This document shows, in pieces, positions 26,558 through 35,344 of a stretch of 64,000 nt of DNA. The stretch comes from JBHYDC01 sp051861205 (GTDB taxonomy: Bacteria > Pseudomonadota > Alphaproteobacteria > Rhizobiales > Pleomorphomonadaceae). Within the stretch, counting starts at the first letter, position 1; each line of letters begins with the position of its first letter. The stretch spans positions 1 through 64,000 of the forward strand of contig JBHYDC010000018.1 in assembly GCA_051861205.1 (NCBI GenBank), given 5' to 3'. Both the position numbers and the translations under genes were made by a program. The notes under the pieces were generated by a model. The model worked only from the letters and a program-made list of their open reading frames with translations. It was not told where the DNA came from and did no database searches.

Positions 26558-27901
26558 TTAGACCTCTTCGTCTTCCTTGAAGAGTTCGTCCTTCGACACG
26601 GTCTTGTCCGTAACCTTCACGGTTTCGAGGAGGTAGTCGACGACCTTCTCTTCGAAAACCGGCGCCTGGAGCGAGGCGAGGGCGTTGGCGTCCTTGCGGT
26701 AGAACTCGAACACCTGCCGCTCCTGGCCGGGGAACTGGCGGGCGCGTTCGATCAGGGCGCGCTGAAGCTCCTGCTCGTTCACCTGGATCTTGTTCTCTTC
26801 ACCGAACTTGGAGAGCACGAGACCAAGGCGCACGCGGCGCTCGGCTATGCGAGTATAGTCCTCGCGGGCCTTTTCCTCGGTCGTGCCTTCGTCGGCGAAG
26901 CTCTTACCGCTGCGCTCCATCTCGGCCACCACCTGACGCCAGATGATGTCGAATTCCTGGGCGACGAGCGTCGGCGGCAGGTCGAAGCTATACTGCTTGT
27001 CCAGCGCATCGAGGAGCTGGCGCTTGACCTTCTGACGGGTCTGCGAGCCGTATTGCGACTGGATCTGATCACGAACGGCCGACTTCACAGCGTCAAGGCT
27101 GTCCATGCCGAGCGTTTTTGCCCAATCGTCGTCCAGCTTCTGCTCACCGGGGACGGCAACTTCGAACACTTCGATGTCGAAGGTTGCGGCCTTACCGGCG
27201 AGATGCTTGGCCGGGTATTCCTCGGGGAAGGTGACTTCGATGATCTTCTTGTCGCCGGTCTTGGCGCCGACAAGCTGCTCTTCGAAGCCCGGAATGAAGC
27301 GCTTCTGGCCGAGGAACAGGAGCGCCTTGTCGTCGGCACCGCCGTCGAAGGGTTCGCCGTCGACCTTGCCGAGGTAGGAAATCGTGAGCCGGTCGCCGTC
27401 CTCGGCGGGGGCTTCGGCGGCACGCGGCTCATAGCTGCGGGCGCCTTCGCCGATCTGGGCCAAACGCTCGTCGATCTCGGCGTCGGTGATCTCGGCGATC
27501 GGACGCTCGATGGCGATGGCGTCGAGCAAGGCCAGCTCGAAGCTCGGGATGATTTCATACTTCACGTCGAAGGCGAGATCGGCGCCACCGGCCAGAACCT
27601 TCTCGGCTTCGGCGTCCGAAAGGTCGATCTGCGGCTGCATCGCAGACTTTTCCTTGCGATCCTCAAGCGCCTTGGCCGAGGTTTCGCCGATGACCGTGTT
27701 GACGATCTCGGCCATCGCGGACTTGCCGTACAGCTTGCGCAGGTGGCCGGCCGGCACCTTGCCGGGGCGGAAACCGCGGATCTGAACACGACCCTTGAGG
27801 TCATCGAGATAGGTATCGAGGCGGCTTGCGAGCTCGGTCGCCGGAATGACGATCTTGAGTTCGCGCTTCAGGCCTTCGGTTGCGGTTTCGGTCACCTGCA
27901 T
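26558..27901 (-). CDS. tig: Trigger factor, ribosome-associated chaperone and prolyl isomerase
   Basis: The 447-residue chaperone begins MQVTETATEGLKREL and carries the ribosome-docking signature GFRPGKVPAGHLRK at about residues 43-56, the FKBP-type isomerase domain (EDGDRLTISYLGKVDGEPF, around 160-245), and the long helical C-terminal arms ending in an acidic tail (DELFKEDEEV). It meets nascent chains at the exit tunnel. The start at 27901 is ATG with AGAAGA upstream; the frame extends across the tRNA gene but that part is not coding. It stands alone, closed by a strong terminator. Confidence 0.97.
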   Translation of the reverse strand: MQVTETATEGLKRELKIVIPATELASRLDTYLDDLKGRVQIRGFRPGKVPAGHLRKLYGKSAMAEIVNTVIGETSAKALEDRKEKSAMQPQIDLSDAEAEKVLAGGADLAFDVKYEIIPSFELALLDAIAIERPIAEITDAEIDERLAQIGEGARSYEPRAAEAPAEDGDRLTISYLGKVDGEPFDGGADDKALLFLGQKRFIPGFEEQLVGAKTGDKKIIEVTFPEEYPAKHLAGKAATFDIEVFEVAVPGEQKLDDDWAKTLGMDSLDAVKSAVRDQIQSQYGSQTRQKVKRQLLDALDKQYSFDLPPTLVAQEFDIIWRQVVAEMERSGKSFADEGTTEEKAREDYTRIAERRVRLGLVLSKFGEENKIQVNEQELQRALIERARQFPGQERQVFEFYRKDANALASLQAPVFEEKVVDYLLETVKVTDKTVSKDELFKEDEEV

Positions 27902-28050
27902 GGGTCTTCTCTCGTCCCTGTCCTGATCTCGTGCGGGGCTCGCCTGTTGCCAAGCGGCCCGTGTCGACTGTTCTCGCTGGGCGGACCGCGGGCGCGCGTT
28001 GATCGCGCCACAGCCAAGACCGTCCATCCCGTGCGCTGCAACGGCTGTCA

Positions 28051-28135
28051 TGGTGCGGGCGGAGGGACTTGAACCCCCACGGCTTTCGCCACTGGAACCT
28101 AAATCCAGCGTGTCTACCAATTCCACCACGCCCGC
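28051..28135 (-). tRNA. tRNA-Leu (anticodon UAG)
   Basis: On the minus strand the sequence folds into a cloverleaf: 5' acceptor GCGGGCG pairing with CGCCCGC, a D arm, an anticodon stem CTGGA/TCCAG with loop TTTAGGT (anticodon TAG), a long variable arm as expected for leucine, a GGTTCAAGTCC T arm, and an encoded CCA (28051-28053). It reads leucine codons CUN. It sits 149 bases upstream of tig. Confidence 0.95.
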
Positions 28136-28221
28136 AAGACAGACGGTGCCGTGCTTCGCGGCCGGGGCCCGAGGCGGCGTCTCTATAACAACAATCCGCC
28201 CGGCCACAAAGGAAAAAGCGG

Positions 28222-28620
28222 CTATGGAGAATTCGCGCTCCGGGACGCGCCCGCGCCGCGCCGCGCGGGCTTCTTCTTCGCCGCCTTCGCCGCATCCGCC
28301 CGGCGGGAAACGGAAACAGCGGCGCGCGCCCAATCCAGAAGGTCGTCGGGCTCGTCGAACAGCCGTTCGGGCACGCGGTAGTAGGCCATGGAGAGGGTTC
28401 GCCCATCCTTGGCGCCGTAGGTGAACGGACCGCATCCCTCGGCTTCAAAGCTTGGAATGGTTTCCTCGTCCGCCTTGAAATAGAGCGTATCGGCAACCGC
28501 GATCCCGAAAATCATCCCGTCGCGATAAGCACTGACCCCGCCGAACATCTTGCGGAAGGTAACCCCGCCCAGCGGTTCGAGCTGGTCTTTCAGAAACTCG
28601 GTGTAGCTATCGAGACTCAT
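28222..28620 (-). CDS. TfoX N-terminal domain protein
   Basis: A 132-residue protein matching the TfoX/Sxy N-terminal domain, with MFGGVSAYRDGMIFGIAVADTLYFK and a PFTYGAKDGRTLSMAYYRVPE block. The domain occurs in the competence regulator Sxy/TfoX, but stand-alone copies are widespread and mostly uncharacterised. The C-terminal 30 residues are a basic Ala/Lys/Arg tail. No competence genes are nearby. The TfoX C-terminal domain is absent. It follows tenA in the same direction, 37 bases apart. Confidence 0.82.
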   Translation of the reverse strand: MSLDSYTEFLKDQLEPLGGVTFRKMFGGVSAYRDGMIFGIAVADTLYFKADEETIPSFEAEGCGPFTYGAKDGRTLSMAYYRVPERLFDEPDDLLDWARAAVSVSRRADAAKAAKKKPARRGAGASRSANSP

Positions 28621-28657
28621 GGGCGCCTGCTCTTTTTCGGAACAAAGAGTGTACGAA

Positions 28658-29320
28658 TTACGCCGCCTTGTCGAGCCCCATTTGCCAGAATGCCGTCTCC
28701 AGGCGCGTTGCCTGACCGAAAATCGCCGACAAACGCTGGAACTGCGCAGCCGAAGGCTCCCCTGAAAGAGTGCTCAGATGCTCAATCGCCGATTGCGCAA
28801 GGTCCTGATAGGCCGGGCTAGCGTATTCCGCGATCCAGGGCGTGTAGGGATTATCCGCCGCGGCCGCGCGGGGGTGACCCGACAGCCGCCTCGCGATCAC
28901 CGCATAGCCGATCACGCAAGGCGCGAGCGCGACGTGTAGATCCAAGAGATCGCCGCGCAGGCCGGTGTCGATGACGTAGCGGGTGTAGGCGGTGGTTTCC
29001 ATCGCCTCGGGCGCCCGCTCCATCTCGTCGGGCGTTATTCCCCACCCGGCCGAGGTGCGAACATGGAGATCCAGCTCCATGTCCAAAATCGCCGAAACGC
29101 CCTTCGCCGCCGCGCGCATTTCCGCCAGCGTGCGGGCCTTGTAGACGGCCAGCGCATAGGCGCGCGCGAACTGGATCAGGAACAGATAATCCTGCACCAG
29201 ATAGTGCCGGAAGGCTGGCGTGGGCAGCGTGCCTTCGGCAAGGCCCTCCACGAAGGCGTGCTCGGTATAGGCACGCCAGTCCGCTGCATTCGCTTCGACG
29301 AGACGGTTGAAAAGGCTCAC
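28658..29320 (-). CDS. tenA: TenA/thiaminase II family aminopyrimidine aminohydrolase
   Basis: This 220-residue helical protein has the TenA motifs HYLVQDYLFLIQFARAYALA, the catalytic cysteine in LAPCVIGYAVI (Cys135 in B. subtilis), and WIAEYASPAYQ near the C-terminus. TenA hydrolyses aminomethyl-aminopyrimidine for thiamin salvage. It follows panC-panB-DUF1467 with 15 bases between it and the DUF1467 gene, so co-expression is likely. No other thi genes are in the window. Confidence 0.92.
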   Translation of the reverse strand: MSLFNRLVEANAADWRAYTEHAFVEGLAEGTLPTPAFRHYLVQDYLFLIQFARAYALAVYKARTLAEMRAAAKGVSAILDMELDLHVRTSAGWGITPDEMERAPEAMETTAYTRYVIDTGLRGDLLDLHVALAPCVIGYAVIARRLSGHPRAAAADNPYTPWIAEYASPAYQDLAQSAIEHLSTLSGEPSAAQFQRLSAIFGQATRLETAFWQMGLDKAA

Positions 29321-29335
29321 GATCCCCTGCCCCCG

Positions 29336-29623
29336 TCAGCCGGCGGTGCCATGCGGCATCGGGCCTGGGAAAATGTCCAGGCTCAGGCCGGAGTTGCGCA
29401 GGAGCAGAAACGCCACGAAGCAGACGGTCGCCACCACTGTTGTCGCGATCAGCTTGCGGCCGATCAGCGGAATCGCCGGTGCGCCGGGGTCGGAACCGGG
29501 AAGAACCTCGCCCGCTTCCTGCTGCGAGCGCACGCCCCATGGCAGCACGACGAACAGCGCCAGCCACCAGATGATGAAATAGATCGCGAGCGCGCTTCCG
29601 ATGCCGATGCCGCCGATGCTCAT
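29336..29623 (-). CDS. DUF1467 family membrane protein
   Basis: A 95-residue protein with two hydrophobic segments (about residues 8-30 and 60-78). The block LAIYFIIWWLALFVVLPWGVRSQ is typical of the DUF1467 family, widespread in Alphaproteobacteria and of unknown function. In many relatives the gene lies next to mce and proS; here it is separated from mce by panC and panB. It starts 17 bases after the panB stop. Confidence 0.85.
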   Translation of the reverse strand: MSIGGIGIGSALAIYFIIWWLALFVVLPWGVRSQQEAGEVLPGSDPGAPAIPLIGRKLIATTVVATVCFVAFLLLRNSGLSLDIFPGPMPHGTAG

Positions 29624-29640
29624 CGTTGCCCTTTCAAGGA

Positions 29641-30465
29641 TCAGGTCTTCTTGGAGCCAAAGGTGTGTTCCAGCCCTGGGAATGCGCGCGCCTTCACTTC
29701 GGCAGCGTAGGTTGCCGCAGCTTTGCCCACCTCATCGCCCAGTTCGGCGAAGCGCTTCACATGGCGCGGGATGAACTCATTGAAAAGGCCAAGCATGTCC
29801 TCGGTGACGAGAATCTGTCCGTCGCACTCGGGCGAGGCTCCGATCCCGATAGTCGGGACCGGGGATGCGGCCGTAATTTCTCTGGCCAGCGCCTCCATCG
29901 TGCCTTCGACGACCATGGAAAACGCGCCAGCATCCGCCACCGCTTTGGCGTCCGCCTTCACCTTTTCGACCTGCGCCGCCGTGCGCCCTTGCGTCTTATA
30001 GCCACCGAAGGTGTTCACGAGTTGCGGCGTCAGGCCCACATGCCCCATCACCGGAATTCCGCGCTCCACGAGGAAGCGGATCGTCTCGGCCATCTCGGCG
30101 CCGCCTTCGAGCTTCACGCCGTTTGCGCCGGTTTCAGCCAAGACGCGGGCGGCGCTTTTGAAGGCTTGAACCGGGCTCTCCTGGTAGCTCCCGAACGGCA
30201 TATCCACGATCACCAGCGCCCGCGACGATCCGCGCACCACGGCGCCGCCATGCGCGATCATCAGATCAAGCGTTACCGGCAGCGTGGTCTCGAAGCCGTA
30301 GATGACCATGCCGAGGCTGTCGCCGACCAGCAGGATATCGACATGCGGGTCCAGAAGCGTTGCGAAAGGCGCGGTGTAGGCCGTGAGGCTGACAACGGGC
30401 CGCACACCCTTCAGGGCGCGGATATCGGACACGCTGGTGCGCTTGGTACGAACGGGGGCGCTCAT
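29641..30465 (-). CDS. panB: 3-methyl-2-oxobutanoate hydroxymethyltransferase
   Basis: The 274-residue enzyme carries a hydroxymethyl group from methylene-tetrahydrofolate to 2-oxoisovalerate, the first step to pantothenate. Motifs: DILLVGDSLGMV, the metal-binding region IVDMPFGSYQ, VKLEGG, and GHVGLTPQ. The ATG overlaps the panC stop by four bases. Confidence 0.97.
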   Translation of the reverse strand: MSAPVRTKRTSVSDIRALKGVRPVVSLTAYTAPFATLLDPHVDILLVGDSLGMVIYGFETTLPVTLDLMIAHGGAVVRGSSRALVIVDMPFGSYQESPVQAFKSAARVLAETGANGVKLEGGAEMAETIRFLVERGIPVMGHVGLTPQLVNTFGGYKTQGRTAAQVEKVKADAKAVADAGAFSMVVEGTMEALAREITAASPVPTIGIGASPECDGQILVTEDMLGLFNEFIPRHVKRFAELGDEVGKAAATYAAEVKARAFPGLEHTFGSKKT

Positions 30466-31343
30466 GCGGCAGTCCCTTTTCCAAATGACGCGGGGATGGG
30501 AATCACACGCTGATCCAGCAGCCGGGTTCGGCCGAACCGAACGGCGAGCATCAACACCAGCGCCGCCGGCGGCTTCGCCGGGTCGAAATCGGCCAGGGTT
30601 TGCGCATCGCGCACCGCGATCAGATCCGGCGCGGACAGCGGCTCAGCCTCGATCTCGTTGCGGATCAGGCGCTCCAACGCGCGCGGGGCTATGGTGCCGG
30701 CCGCGACGGCCTTCTCCGCAAGCGCCAGTGCGCGCGCCAGCACGGGCGCGGCGGCGCGCTCGTTGTCCTTCAGGAACACGTTGCGCGACGAATAGGCGAG
30801 CCCGTCTTCCTCCCGCACAGTCGGCACGCCCACGATCGTCACGGGCATGGCGAGATCGGAAACCATGCGGCGGATCACCAGAAGCTGCTGATAGTCCTTC
30901 TCGCCGAAATAAGCTCTGGTCGACGGCACGATCGCGAATAGTTTGGCGACAACCGTGGCCACCCCGCGAAAGTGGCCGGGCCTGCGCTCGCCTTCCAAAA
31001 GGCGCGACAGCGGCGGCACGTCCACGATCGTCTGCATGGGGTGCGGATACATTTCCTCGACCGAGGGCGCGAACACAAAATCGCAGCCGTGTTCGCTCAA
31101 AAGCGCCACGTCGCGGGCAAGGTCGCGCGGGTAGCGGGCGAGGTCCTCGGTCGGGGCGAATTGCAGCGGGTTTACGAAAATCGAAGTGACGACCACGTCG
31201 TTTTCGGCGCGCGCACGGTCCACCAGCGTCATGTGCCCCTTGTGCAGGTAGCCCATGGTCGGCACGAAGCCGACGGAGTCGCCGCGCCGGTAATGAGGCT
31301 CCAGGCGGGCGCGCAGGTCGGCAATGGTGGTGACCACGTCCAC
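30462..31343 (-). CDS. panC: Pantothenate synthetase
   Basis: Joins pantoate and beta-alanine with ATP. The 293-residue product has FVPTMGYLHKGHMTLV (the HIGH-like ATP motif), FVNPLQFAPTEDLARYPR, FGEKDYQQL and the KMSKS-like region SSRNVFLKDNER. The start at 31343 is a GTG with GGAG about 11 bases upstream. It forms the panC-panB-DUF1467-tenA unit. Confidence 0.95.
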   Translation of the reverse strand: MDVVTTIADLRARLEPHYRRGDSVGFVPTMGYLHKGHMTLVDRARAENDVVVTSIFVNPLQFAPTEDLARYPRDLARDVALLSEHGCDFVFAPSVEEMYPHPMQTIVDVPPLSRLLEGERRPGHFRGVATVVAKLFAIVPSTRAYFGEKDYQQLLVIRRMVSDLAMPVTIVGVPTVREEDGLAYSSRNVFLKDNERAAAPVLARALALAEKAVAAGTIAPRALERLIRNEIEAEPLSAPDLIAVRDAQTLADFDPAKPPAALVLMLAVRFGRTRLLDQRVIPIPASFGKGTAA

Positions 31344-31491
31344 GGGGGCTATGACTCCGACGGCTAACGTTCCGCCGCGATGTTTACTGCCCCCGGCGGG
31401 GATTTGCCATTCAGGAATTGGGGAACTTTAGGATTGGTCCGCAACATGCTCCAGCTTGCCGGGCTGGCTGCTCTTGGTGAGGGGTTCCCCC

Positions 31492-31812
31492 TTACGCCGC
31501 CACGAGTGCCGTGCGGCGCGTGGCGAGGGCTGCGCTGAGAACGAGAAGGGGGAGCCAGAGCTAGGCGAGGTCTTCCATCGCCGCAAGCCCGCCCATAGCA
31601 AAGAACTCTTCCGCCCCGACAGCGGCAAGCCCGGTAAAGCCGATGGAGAAGGCGATCGAGAAGACGGAGGCCATCGCAAGGAACAGGAAGCGCTTCACGC
31701 CAGGGTTCGCCGTGGCAGAGCGCAGCCCGGCATGGTCGAACCGCAGCGACCAGGGGGAAAGCACGGCCACAGCAACAAGAAAAAGGTCAAGGATCAGGGA
31801 CGAGTCGACCAT
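31492..31812 (-). pseudogene. Small membrane protein interrupted by an in-frame amber codon
   Basis: From an ATG at 31812, 83 codons encode a protein with two hydrophobic helices (LILDLFLVAVAVLSPW and RFLFLAMASVFSIAFSIGF) and a TAG at 31561. In the same frame after the TAG, 22 more codons encode another hydrophobic segment, LWLPLLVLSAALATRRTALV, before a TAA at 31492. The continuation of a helix after the stop suggests a disrupted three-helix protein, a recent nonsense mutation or a sequencing error. I do not recognise the family. The start has only a weak GAG ribosome-binding site. The rest of the 31344-32068 stretch shows no gene I can support. Confidence 0.45.
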
Positions 31813-32068
31813 ACTCACACTCTGCAAAAGGTTTGACACGCGATCCCCACGGGCCTGCGAAGCAAGGCGGCGGCCAGACCTGCGCTGCACAGCATAACCC
31901 TGTCAAGCAGACCACTCATCGCCATCACACCAACCACACGCCGAGATGCTGGTTGAATCGCCGATTTCTTCTTGACATCAATGTCTTGCGTCTTCAACCG
32001 GGTGGTTGATCCCATGCGAAAACGCAGTGCCGCACCCCGCCTTTAGCGCAAGTTCTAGAGGGCGCTAC

Positions 32069-32473
32069 TCACGCCTCTTCTAGTTCCACCAGCGTTCCGT
32101 TGAAGTCCTTGGGGTGCAGGAACAACACGGGCTTGCCGTGCGCGCCGATCCTCGGCTCACCCGATCCGAGCACCCGCGCGCCCGACGCCTTCAGCGCGTC
32201 GCGGGCAACGAGAATATCGTCCACCTCGTAGCAGATATGGTGGATGCCACCGGCCGGGTTCTTCTCCAGAAAGGCGCGGATCGGAGAGGCTTCGCCGAGC
32301 GGCTCCAGAAGCTCGATCTTGGTGTTCGGCAGCTCGATGAACACCACCGTCACGCCATGATCGGGCTCCGGCTGCGGCGGCTTCACGGTGGCGCCCAGCA
32401 CGTCGCGGTATTGGGCGGCGGCGGCGCCAACATCCGGAACCGCAATCGCCACGTGGTTGAGCCGTCCGATCAT
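32069..32473 (-). CDS. mce: Methylmalonyl-CoA epimerase
   Basis: This 134-residue glyoxalase-fold enzyme interconverts (2R)- and (2S)-methylmalonyl-CoA in propionyl-CoA metabolism. The metal ligands are visible: His7 in LNHVAIAVPD, a glutamate in KIELLEPLG, His in GIHHICYEVDD and Glu in GTLVELEEA. A GGGGAGG site precedes the ATG. It follows rnj by 36 bases. Confidence 0.95.
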   Translation of the reverse strand: MIGRLNHVAIAVPDVGAAAAQYRDVLGATVKPPQPEPDHGVTVVFIELPNTKIELLEPLGEASPIRAFLEKNPAGGIHHICYEVDDILVARDALKASGARVLGSGEPRIGAHGKPVLFLHPKDFNGTLVELEEA

Positions 32474-32509
32474 GCCATCCTCCCCATAAAACGAGGGGAG
32501 CGCCCTCGC

Positions 32510-34198
32510 CTATTCCAGCCTCAAAATCGTCACGTCACAAATCGGCTTCTTGCCCCACCGCTCGTTGGTGGCGGAGCGAACCGACCGGCGGATCGCCTCG
32601 GCGACCATCTCGTCGTCCTTGCGGCGCGCGCGCGGGATCGACTCCAGACAGCCCTCAATCGCAGCCCCCAGCGCATCGTGAAAGCTCACGCCGCGGTTGT
32701 CTTCATGCGGCAGGCCGAACAGCGAGAGCGCGTAGTCGCCGGAAAGCTCGCCCCGCTCGTCCAGCACCACGGTGATCGCCACGACGCCGGCAAAGCTCAT
32801 CTTGCGCCGCTCGATCACGCCGGAAACTTCCGGATCGCGCAGCAGCGTTCCGTCCTTCACCAGCGTTCCCGGCCGCACATGGCCCACCACTTCGGGCGCA
32901 TCGCCCGGAAGCAGGCGCACCATCTCGCCGTTTTTCGTCTTGATCACCTTCGGCACGCCGGCCGCCTTCGCCAGCTCCGCATGGACGGCAAGATGCACCG
33001 CCTCGCCGTGTACGGGAATGGCGACTTTCGGCTGGATCAGTTGATAAAGCTCGATCAGTTCGTCGCGGCGCGGGTGGCCGGATGTGTGCACCAACGCGTC
33101 ACGGTCCGTGATGATCTTCACGCCCCTGTTCACCAGCGCGTTCTGAATGGCGCCCACGGCCTTCTCGTTGCCCGGAATCGTACGAGACGAGAAGATCACC
33201 GTATCGCCCGGCGAAAGCGCTACATTGCGATGCTCGTCGAATGCGATCTTGGACAGCGCCGCGCGCGGCTCGCCCTGGCTGCCGGTCACGAGTGCGACCA
33301 CCTTGTCGGGCGGCAGATAGCCATAGGCTTCTTCGTCGCGCAGCGGCGGCAGGCCGTCCAGCATGCCGAGTTCGCCGGCAACATCCACCACGCGGCGAAT
33401 GGCCCGGCCAAGCACAACCACCTCGCGATCATTCGCCACGGCCGCCTCGACGATCGACCGGATCCGCGCCACGTTGGACGCGAACATCGTAACGGCCACG
33501 CGCTTCTTGGCGTTGCTGATAACCTCGATCAAGCCCTTCGCAACGTCCGCTTCGGAGGGGCTGCGGCCCTCGCGCGGCGCGTTGGTCGAATCGCAGATCA
33601 TGGCCGCGACGCCTTCTTCGCCGATGGCGCGCAGGCGCTCCATATCGATCGGCTTGCCGACGCGCGGCTCGAGGTCGATCTTCCAGTCGCCTGTGTGCAG
33701 CACATTGCCGCCCGGCGTGCGGAACAGCACCGCATTCGGCTCCGGCAGCGAATGCGACATGGCGATGAGTTCAACGTCGAACGGGCCGATATTGAAACGC
33801 GACCCCTGCTCGACGACGCGGGTGGGAATGCGCGGCGCGCCCGGCTCCATCTCGCGCTTGGCCGTATGCAAGGCGGCGGCAAAGGGCGTCATGTAGACGG
33901 GAACTTCCAGCTTCGGCCAGAGGTCGTAGAGCGCGCCGTAATGGTCTTCATGCGCGTGCGTGATCAAAATGCCGGCAAGGTTCTTCTTCGCCGCTTCGAT
34001 GAAGCGGATATCCGGCATGATCAAATCCACGCCGGGCAGATCCGGGCCAGCAAAGGAAACGCCGCAATCGACCATCAGCCATTTGCGGTCATGCTCGGGT
34101 CCGAGGCCGTAAAGCGCGAGATTCATGCCGATCTCGCCGACGCCGCCCAGCGGCAGAAATATGAAGTCCCCCGACCCCGAACCGTTCACTCTCGCCAC
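32510..34198 (-). CDS. rnj: Ribonuclease J
   Basis: The 562-residue metallo-beta-lactamase-fold RNase matures and degrades RNA in organisms with this system. The zinc-binding motif is ILITHAHEDHYGAL; other blocks are GTFPIDMERL-type KPIDMERLRAIGEEG, CDSTNAPREGRSPSE, and LVTGSQGEPRAALSKI (beta-CASP region). It begins at a GTG (34198) with AGGG six bases upstream. birA and mce flank the locus as in many Alphaproteobacteria, but coaX, often between birA and rnj, is absent. Confidence 0.93.
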   Translation of the reverse strand: MARVNGSGSGDFIFLPLGGVGEIGMNLALYGLGPEHDRKWLMVDCGVSFAGPDLPGVDLIMPDIRFIEAAKKNLAGILITHAHEDHYGALYDLWPKLEVPVYMTPFAAALHTAKREMEPGAPRIPTRVVEQGSRFNIGPFDVELIAMSHSLPEPNAVLFRTPGGNVLHTGDWKIDLEPRVGKPIDMERLRAIGEEGVAAMICDSTNAPREGRSPSEADVAKGLIEVISNAKKRVAVTMFASNVARIRSIVEAAVANDREVVVLGRAIRRVVDVAGELGMLDGLPPLRDEEAYGYLPPDKVVALVTGSQGEPRAALSKIAFDEHRNVALSPGDTVIFSSRTIPGNEKAVGAIQNALVNRGVKIITDRDALVHTSGHPRRDELIELYQLIQPKVAIPVHGEAVHLAVHAELAKAAGVPKVIKTKNGEMVRLLPGDAPEVVGHVRPGTLVKDGTLLRDPEVSGVIERRKMSFAGVVAITVVLDERGELSGDYALSLFGLPHEDNRGVSFHDALGAAIEGCLESIPRARRKDDEMVAEAIRRSVRSATNERWGKKPICDVTILRLE

Positions 34199-34326
34199 GT
34201 GTATCCCTGCTCCATGCCGTCACTGATGATTGTTGGTTCTCAGTGGAACGGATGGGCGGACACGTCAAGGGCAGGCATTGCCATGACTGTCCGGTCGTGC
34301 TTACCCCTGGCCGAACGGCCGCTCGT

Positions 34327-35193
34327 TCAAGCAAGGCCGTGGATCTTGGCGAGGCTTTTGAGGAAGGGCACGCCCTTTTCCAAAATTTCATAGCGATCGC
34401 GCGCCACCGAACGCCAAACGCAAAGCGCGGAGGCGATTTCCGGCGGCAAGGTGACGAAGCTTTCCATCACCAAATCGCCCTTGAAATCGGTCTCGGCCAG
34501 TGCGCGGAACACATCCGTCCAATCGATGTTGCCGGACCCCGGCACCCCGCGATCGCTTTCCGACAGATGGATATAGCTGCAATGCTCGCCCGCAACCCGA
34601 ACGCCGTGGCCGATTCCCTTCTCCTCGATATTCATGTGGTAGGTGTCGAGGTGGATGGTCACATTCGGTTCGTCGAGCCGCTCCAAAAACCGCACGGATT
34701 GTTCGGCCGTGTTCAGAAGATGCGTCTCATAGCGGTTGCAGGGCTCCACGCCGAGCAGCATGCCATACTCGCGGGCCTTACGAGCAACCGGCTTCAAAGC
34801 CTTGATGATGTTGTCATATTCAGCCATCGTCGGCGGCAGACCGGACTTCCAGCCGAGCGTGGAATAGGTCACGCCGCACAGGATCGAGCAGCCGAGTTCA
34901 TGGGCGGTGTCAAGCGCGGGCATCAGAAACCCAACCGCGCGTTCGGGATGCAGCGGCGCTGTAACCTCGAAGGGCAAGCAAAGCGACGCGGTCGGCTCCA
35001 CCCCGTGCTTTTCGAAGAGACGGCGGGAATGCGCGGCATCGACCCGGCCGGGGTTCATGAGCGCGATTTCCAGCACCTCAAGCCCATGTTCGGCCGCTTC
35101 CGGGATGGCCACTTCCGCCGCCTCGCGCGTCCAATCGGAAGCCCAGAGGCTGGTGTGCATGCCGATACGGATACGGTCGGGACGGTGGGCCAT
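34327..35193 (-). CDS. Sugar phosphate isomerase/epimerase, D-tagatose/D-psicose 3-epimerase-like TIM barrel
   Basis: The 288-residue protein has the AP-endonuclease-2 TIM-barrel fold. Likely metal ligands are in LLGVEPCNRYE (Glu), IHLDTYHMNIEE (Asp), a histidine in YIHLSESDRG, and MESF (Glu). This pattern is typical of ketose 3-epimerases such as D-tagatose 3-epimerase; the exact sugar cannot be told from sequence. It lies between birA and rnj, with 151 and 128 bases of intergenic sequence, so it may be transcribed separately. Confidence 0.82.
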   Translation of the reverse strand: MAHRPDRIRIGMHTSLWASDWTREAAEVAIPEAAEHGLEVLEIALMNPGRVDAAHSRRLFEKHGVEPTASLCLPFEVTAPLHPERAVGFLMPALDTAHELGCSILCGVTYSTLGWKSGLPPTMAEYDNIIKALKPVARKAREYGMLLGVEPCNRYETHLLNTAEQSVRFLERLDEPNVTIHLDTYHMNIEEKGIGHGVRVAGEHCSYIHLSESDRGVPGSGNIDWTDVFRALAETDFKGDLVMESFVTLPPEIASALCVWRSVARDRYEILEKGVPFLKSLAKIHGLA

Positions 35194-35344
35194 GACGGGC
35201 GAACTCCTCAGATCGGCACGCGGATCATCCGGCCGCTTCTACGCGGCCTAAATCGATCAGATACCGCGTGGTAAGACGGGATCGGACACCCGTCAAGACA
35301 TGCCCCGACGCCTGATGCCTCGGGATCGGTTGCTGCCGTCAGCC

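Noticed and set aside
31972..31977. TTGACA hexamer on the plus strand
   Set aside because: No acceptable -10 lies 16-18 bases downstream and no plus-strand gene follows.
31815..32015. 66-codon minus-strand ORF upstream of the amber-interrupted membrane ORF
   Set aside because: No ribosome-binding site, unlike its surroundings in composition and no recognisable motif; probably the leader region.
32114..34393. 759-codon plus-strand frame spanning mce and rnj
   Set aside because: It crosses two well-supported genes and lacks any recognisable domain; antisense shadow.
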